Shown here: positions 14,511 to 17,445 of the stretch, piece by piece
Numbering within the stretch: position 1 is the stretch's first letter
Layout of the letters: each line of letters begins with the position of its first letter
Position numbers and translations under genes: made by a program
The notes under the pieces: model-generated
What the model was told of the DNA's origin: nothing
The model's database searches: none
Seen by the model: the letters and a program-made list of their open reading frames with translations, nothing else
Assembly: GCA_900550705.1 (NCBI GenBank)
Contig: URTG01000014.1
Coordinates: 1 to 17,445, forward strand
DNA from: an uncultured Eubacteriales bacterium
Lineage (GTDB): Bacteria > Bacillota > Clostridia > Oscillospirales > Oscillospiraceae
Length of the DNA: 17,445 nt
Reading direction: 5' to 3'

Positions 14511-15607
14511 AGCATCCGCTGCGATATACCCTGTGCGGCCTGGCCGCCGCCGTGGTCCTGGGCTGCGGGGCCTACGCCCTCGGCGGGGGGGACAGTCTGG
14601 TGACCCTGAGCTACCTGAACGGGACCTTCCTCCCCGCAGCCCAGAGCAAGGGGGAGGCGGCGGGCAGCCAGAAGCTCCAGCAGACCTACAACAGCGCCAA
14701 GCAGACCCTGGACCGGATCTATCAGGAGAAGACCGGCCAGTCCGGCACGACGGCCCAGACCTGCGGCTCCCTGGCCCTCAAGGACTGCACGGAGAGCCAG
14801 GAGCTTCAGCTGACCACCGGCTCCGGCTTTGTCCTGGCCCAGGGCAGCGCCCAGGTGACCCACAACGGCGCGGTGATCGATGTCACCGCCGGGGGGGAGA
14901 CCGTCTCCGGCAGCGCCGTGAAGGTGGGGCACCGCTATCTGGTGGGGGAGGACACCGTGGCCCAGGTCACCGTCCGCTCCTGCTACGCCGCCCTGGGGGT
15001 GGAGGGCAACTACTCCGCCTCGGCGGGGAAGGAGGGGGCGCTGCCCTTTGCCGATGTGTGCCCCACGGACTGGTTCTGCGCGCCGGTGACCTATGTGTAT
15101 GAAAAGGGCCTGTTCTCCGGCATGGAGGCCCACAGCTTTGCCCCGGCAGAGCCCATGAACCGGGCCATGCTCATGGCGGTGCTGTACCGCATGGCGGGCA
15201 GCCCGGAGGCGGAGCGGAAGGCGGCGGACGTGTCCTTTGCCGATGTGCCTTCCTCCGCCTGGTACGCCCCCTATGTGCGGTGGGGCGCGGCCCGGCAGAT
15301 CGCCGCCGGCACCGGCGACGGGACCTTCACCCCCGAGGGGCAGGTGACCCGGGAACAGGCGGCGGCCCTGCTGTACCGCTTTGCCAAGGACTATCTGCAT
15401 AAGGAGCTGAGCGCCGGGGCGGACCTGTCCGGCTATGTGGACCTGGCGGAGAGCAGCGAGTGGGCCCGGGAATCCCTGGCCTGGGCGGTGGGCAGCGGCG
15501 TGATCGCCAGCACCTCCGCCGAGGAGAAGGTCCTCAGCCCCGCCAAGAGCGCCAACCGGGCCGAGGTGGCCACCATGCTCCGGGCCTTTGCGGAAAAAGT
15601 TTTATAA
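14507..15607 (+). CDS. Exported SLH-domain (S-layer homology) protein
   Basis: A 366-residue secreted cell-wall protein. A signal sequence or N-terminal anchor spans about 5-27; Cys20 sits in VLGCGA, so a lipoprotein form is possible. Residues 30 to about 175 form a region I do not recognise. Three SLH repeats follow at about 180-231 (FADVCPTDWFCAPVTYVYEKG), 244-296 (FADVPSSAWYAPYVRWG, then a TREQAAALLYRFA end) and 309-363 (the most diverged, YVDLAESSEWARESLAWAVGSGVI). SLH domains bind pyruvylated secondary wall polymers. The gene starts inside the rex stop codon with GGAGGAGGAG upstream, so it is translated from the rex message. A functional link to redox control is not established. Confidence 0.9.
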   Translation: MKHPLRYTLCGLAAAVVLGCGAYALGGGDSLVTLSYLNGTFLPAAQSKGEAAGSQKLQQTYNSAKQTLDRIYQEKTGQSGTTAQTCGSLALKDCTESQELQLTTGSGFVLAQGSAQVTHNGAVIDVTAGGETVSGSAVKVGHRYLVGEDTVAQVTVRSCYAALGVEGNYSASAGKEGALPFADVCPTDWFCAPVTYVYEKGLFSGMEAHSFAPAEPMNRAMLMAVLYRMAGSPEAERKAADVSFADVPSSAWYAPYVRWGAARQIAAGTGDGTFTPEGQVTREQAAALLYRFAKDYLHKELSAGADLSGYVDLAESSEWARESLAWAVGSGVIASTSAEEKVLSPAKSANRAEVATMLRAFAEKVL

Positions 15608-15619
15608 GCCAGGACCGGA

Positions 15620-15647
15620 ACCCATTGGACCCCCTGACCATATGATA
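15620..15647 (+). promoter_or_regulatory. Sigma-K-like promoter before the Cys/Gly-rich gene
   Basis: CATATGATA (15639-15647) fits the Bacillus sigma-K -10 consensus CATAnnnTA, and an AC (15620-15621) lies 17 bp upstream, the expected -35 spacing. The predicted leader is about 47 nt. A sigma-A alternative (TTGGAC 15625-15630 with TAGGAT 15646-15651) has only a 15-bp spacer and looks poorer. The sigma-K consensus is short, so a chance match is possible. Confidence 0.45.
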
Positions 15648-15700
15648 GGATGAGAGCGGCGAGGAGCCCTCTTAAATCTTCCGATCAGGAGGTACTCATT

Positions 15701-15886
15701 ATGGGATGCTGCAATAACGGCTGGGGCGGCGGCGGCTGCCTGTGGATCATCGTACTCATCATCATCCTGTGCTGCTGCTGCGGCGGCGGGAGCTGGGGCG
15801 GCTGCGGCGGTGGCTGCGGTGGTGGCTGCAACAGCGGGTGCGGCGGCTGCGGGAACGGTTGCGGCTGCAACAACGGCTGCTGCTGA
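15701..15886 (+). CDS. 61-residue Cys/Gly-rich membrane-type mini-protein
   Basis: The product is unusual: 16 of 61 residues are Cys and 24 are Gly. An N-terminal MGCCNNGWGG is followed by a hydrophobic helix-like segment (about 13-23, CLWIIVLIIIL) running into CCCC (24-27). A C-terminal array of CGGGCGGGC-, CGGC- and GCGC-type units ends in CC. AGGAGG at 15687-15692, 8 nt before the ATG, and a terminator 20 bp after the stop show a self-contained gene. I do not recognise a named family. The Gly-rich-plus-hydrophobic design recalls small spore proteins of the YjcZ/SscA kind, but those lack the Cys array. Possible roles are a disulfide-crosslinked spore-coat component or a metal-binding membrane peptide; both are inference. 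Confidence 0.75.
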   Translation: MGCCNNGWGGGGCLWIIVLIIILCCCCGGGSWGGCGGGCGGGCNSGCGGCGNGCGCNNGCC

Positions 15887-15905
15887 ACGAATAAACAAAT
15901 ACCTG

Positions 15906-15937
15906 AAAAGACGCGGGCCTTGGGGTCCGCGTCTTTT
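15906..15937 (+). terminator. Terminator after the Cys/Gly-rich gene
   Basis: A perfect 11-bp stem (AAAAGACGCGG, 15906-15916, with CCGCGTCTTTT, 15927-15937) has a 10-nt loop. The T4 at the stem end serves as a short U-tract. It lies 20 bp after the stop codon at 15886. Confidence 0.8.
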
Positions 15938-15954
15938 GCCGTCTGCAACTGGGT

Positions 15955-16011
15955 AATCAGGGGGACGGTTCTTGTGATTAGTGCCTAATCAGAAGAACCG
16001 TCCCCCTGATT
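15955..16011. repeat. 57-nt near-perfect palindrome (REP/MITE-like element)
   Basis: A perfect 19-bp outer stem (15955-15973 with 15993-16011) carries the core GGGGGACGGTTCTT. After one G-G mismatch there is a perfect 7-bp inner stem (TGATTAG/CTAATCA, 15975-15981 with 15985-15991) closed by a TGC loop. In total 26 pairs are formed from 57 nt. From memory, GGGACGGTTCT-type palindromes are dispersed in Clostridial genomes near REP-associated (Y1/IS200-like) transposases. No transposase is present here. Confidence 0.8.
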
Positions 16012-16015
16012 GCGT

Positions 16016-16045
16016 AAAAAAGAGGACCGCAGGAATGCGGTCCTC
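16016..16045 (-). terminator. Rho-independent terminator of guaB
   Basis: A perfect 10-bp stem (GAGGACCGCA, 16022-16031, with 16036-16045) has a 4-nt loop and runs, on the minus strand, into a T6 tract (16021-16016). It lies 10 bp after the guaB stop. An A-run on the other side (16046-16051) means it could also work in the plus direction. Confidence 0.9.
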
Positions 16046-16055
16046 AAAAAAGAAC

Positions 16056-17445
16056 TTAGTCGGGATTGACGGTGTAGTTGGGCGCTTCCTTCGTGATATA
16101 AATATCGTGGGGGTGAGACTCCCGCAGACCGGCGGCCGTGATCTGCATGAACTGGGCCTTCTCCTGCAGCTCCTCCACGGAGTGGCAGCCGGTGTAGCCC
16201 ATACCGGCACGCAGACCGCCCATGAGCTGATAGATGGTCTCGCTGGCCAGTCCCTTGTAAGGCACGCGGCCTTCCACGCCCTCGGGCACCAGCTTCTTGT
16301 TGTTCTGCTGGAAATAGCGGTCCTTGGAGCCGTGGTTCATGGCAGCCAGAGAGCCCATGCCGCGGTAGACCTTGAACTGACGGCCCTGGAAGACCTCGGT
16401 ATCGCCCGGGGACTCCTCGCAGCCGGCCAGCAGGGAGCCCAGCATGACCACGCTGGCACCGGCGGCCAGAGCCTTGGCGATGTCGCCGGAGAACTTCACG
16501 CCGCCGTCGGCGATGATGGGGATGTCGTACTCAGCGGCCACCCGGGCGGCATCGTACACGGCGGTGATCTGGGGCACGCCGATACCGGCCACCACGCGGG
16601 TGGTGCAGATGGAGCCGGGGCCGATGCCGATCTTCACGCAGTCAGCACCCGCCTCGATGAGGGCACGGGTACCCTCGGCGGTGGCCACGTTGCCGGCGAT
16701 GAGCTGCACGTCGGGGTACAGGGCCTTGATGCGCTTGACGCAGTTGAGGATGTTCTGGGAGTGGCCATGGGCGGAATCCAGGGCCAGCACGTCGGCGCCG
16801 GCCTCCACCAGAGCGGCCACACGGTCCAGCACGTCGGCGGTGACACCGATGGCGGCGCCCACCAGCAGACGGCCCTTTTCGTCCCGGGCGGAGTTGGGGT
16901 ACACGGCGGCCTTCTCGATGTCCTTGATGGTGATCAGGCCCTTCAGGCGGAAGTTCTCGTCCACGATGGGCAGCTTCTCGATCTTGTGGCGGCGCAGGAT
17001 CTCCCGGGCCTCGGCCAGAGTGGTGCCCTCGGGGGCGGTGACCAGGTTCTCCCGGGTCATCACGTTGTCGATGAGCTGGTTCATGTCGGTCTCGAACTTC
17101 ATATCACGGTTGGTGATGATGCCGATCAGGCGGCCATTGTCGCAGATGGGCACGCCGGAGATGCGGAACTTGGCCATCAGCTCGTCGGCCTCGGCCAGAG
17201 TGTGGCCCGGCCCAAGCCAGAAGGGGTTGGTGATCACGCCGTTTTCAGAGCGTTTGACCATATCCACCTGCTCGGCCTGCTGGCTGATGGACATATTCTT
17301 GTGGATGATGCCGATGCCGCCCTCTCTGGCAATGGCGATGGCCATGCGATACTCGGTAACGGTGTCCATAGCGGCGCTGATGAGGGGGATGTTCAGATGC
17401 ACCTTTCGGGTCAGGCGGGTGTGCAGATCAATGTCCGCAGGCAGC
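16056..17445 (-). CDS. guaB: IMP dehydrogenase GuaB (5' end outside window)
   Basis: This cytosolic enzyme oxidises IMP to XMP with NAD+, the committed step of GMP synthesis. At least 462 residues are visible; the frame is still open at the right edge (reading LPADIDLHTRLTRKVHLN before IPLISAAMDTVTE), so roughly 25 N-terminal residues are missing. A pair of CBS domains interrupts the barrel at about 16905-17205. The catalytic loop GIGPGSICTTRVVAGIG has its active Cys at 16605-16607. The mobile flap region YRGMGSLAAM and the PEGVEGRVPYKG segment are present. It ends with its own terminator and is separated from the plus-strand genes by the palindromic element. A methionine at 17402 is in frame but lies within conserved sequence and is not the true start. 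Confidence 0.97.
   Translation of the reverse strand, partial: LPADIDLHTRLTRKVHLNIPLISAAMDTVTEYRMAIAIAREGGIGIIHKNMSISQQAEQVDMVKRSENGVITNPFWLGPGHTLAEADELMAKFRISGVPICDNGRLIGIITNRDMKFETDMNQLIDNVMTRENLVTAPEGTTLAEAREILRRHKIEKLPIVDENFRLKGLITIKDIEKAAVYPNSARDEKGRLLVGAAIGVTADVLDRVAALVEAGADVLALDSAHGHSQNILNCVKRIKALYPDVQLIAGNVATAEGTRALIEAGADCVKIGIGPGSICTTRVVAGIGVPQITAVYDAARVAAEYDIPIIADGGVKFSGDIAKALAAGASVVMLGSLLAGCEESPGDTEVFQGRQFKVYRGMGSLAAMNHGSKDRYFQQNNKKLVPEGVEGRVPYKGLASETIYQLMGGLRAGMGYTGCHSVEELQEKAQFMQITAAGLRESHPHDIYITKEAPNYTVNPD

Noticed and set aside
15650..15700. Longer start for the Cys/Gly-rich protein (adds 17 residues)
   Set aside because: The extension contains the AGGAGG ribosome site for the ATG at 15701 and overlaps the promoter; composition changes abruptly at 15701.

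Overview
The window is high-GC DNA that reads as a chromosome segment of an endospore-forming, anaerobic Firmicute, most likely the Oscillospiraceae/Ruminococcaceae side of Clostridia (Flavonifractor/Oscillibacter-like). The basis is the spoIIGA-sigE pair, rex, a GerMN lipoprotein, an SLH-domain protein, clean GGAGG ribosome binding sites and heavily G/C third codon positions. The genus is inferred, not demonstrated. Almost all of the window is core genome. I see no phage, insertion sequence, CRISPR array, tRNA or rRNA.

Layout. Positions 1-237 are a gene-free, hairpin-rich intergenic stretch that includes a terminator. On the minus strand, 3321 to 238 is one tightly overlapped unit: comEA-like gene, OmpR-family response regulator, HAMP sensor kinase and GerMN lipoprotein. 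Divergent from it is a D-Ala-D-Ala carboxypeptidase (3464-4855, plus strand), which converges on the next unit at a perfect 13-bp hairpin. From 11770 down to 4935 on the minus strand is a second unit: SpoU-type RNA methyltransferase, dprA, topA, trmFO and plsX. These genes serve RNA modification, handling of incoming DNA, supercoiling, tRNA T-loop methylation and phospholipid initiation. Between this unit and the sporulation genes lies a short plus-strand fragment that looks like the tail of a lost Toprim/RNase M5-like gene, still followed by its own terminator.

On the plus strand, spoIIGA-sigE (12074-13662) makes the mother-cell sigma factor and its activating protease. After a hairpin repeat and a promoter come rex and an SLH-domain protein, which overlap by 4 bp. 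Next is a 61-residue Cys/Gly-rich mini-protein with a sigma-K-like promoter and its own terminator. A near-perfect 57-nt palindrome follows, then the guaB terminator and guaB (minus strand), which runs off the right edge.

The window does not show a clear new multi-gene system. The observations most worth following are the Cys/Gly-rich mini-protein with its sporulation-type promoter, the Toprim gene remnant, the long-spacer spoIIGA promoter, the dispersed-type palindromes (one built from two Spo0A-box-like heptamers) and the translational coupling of rex to an SLH protein.
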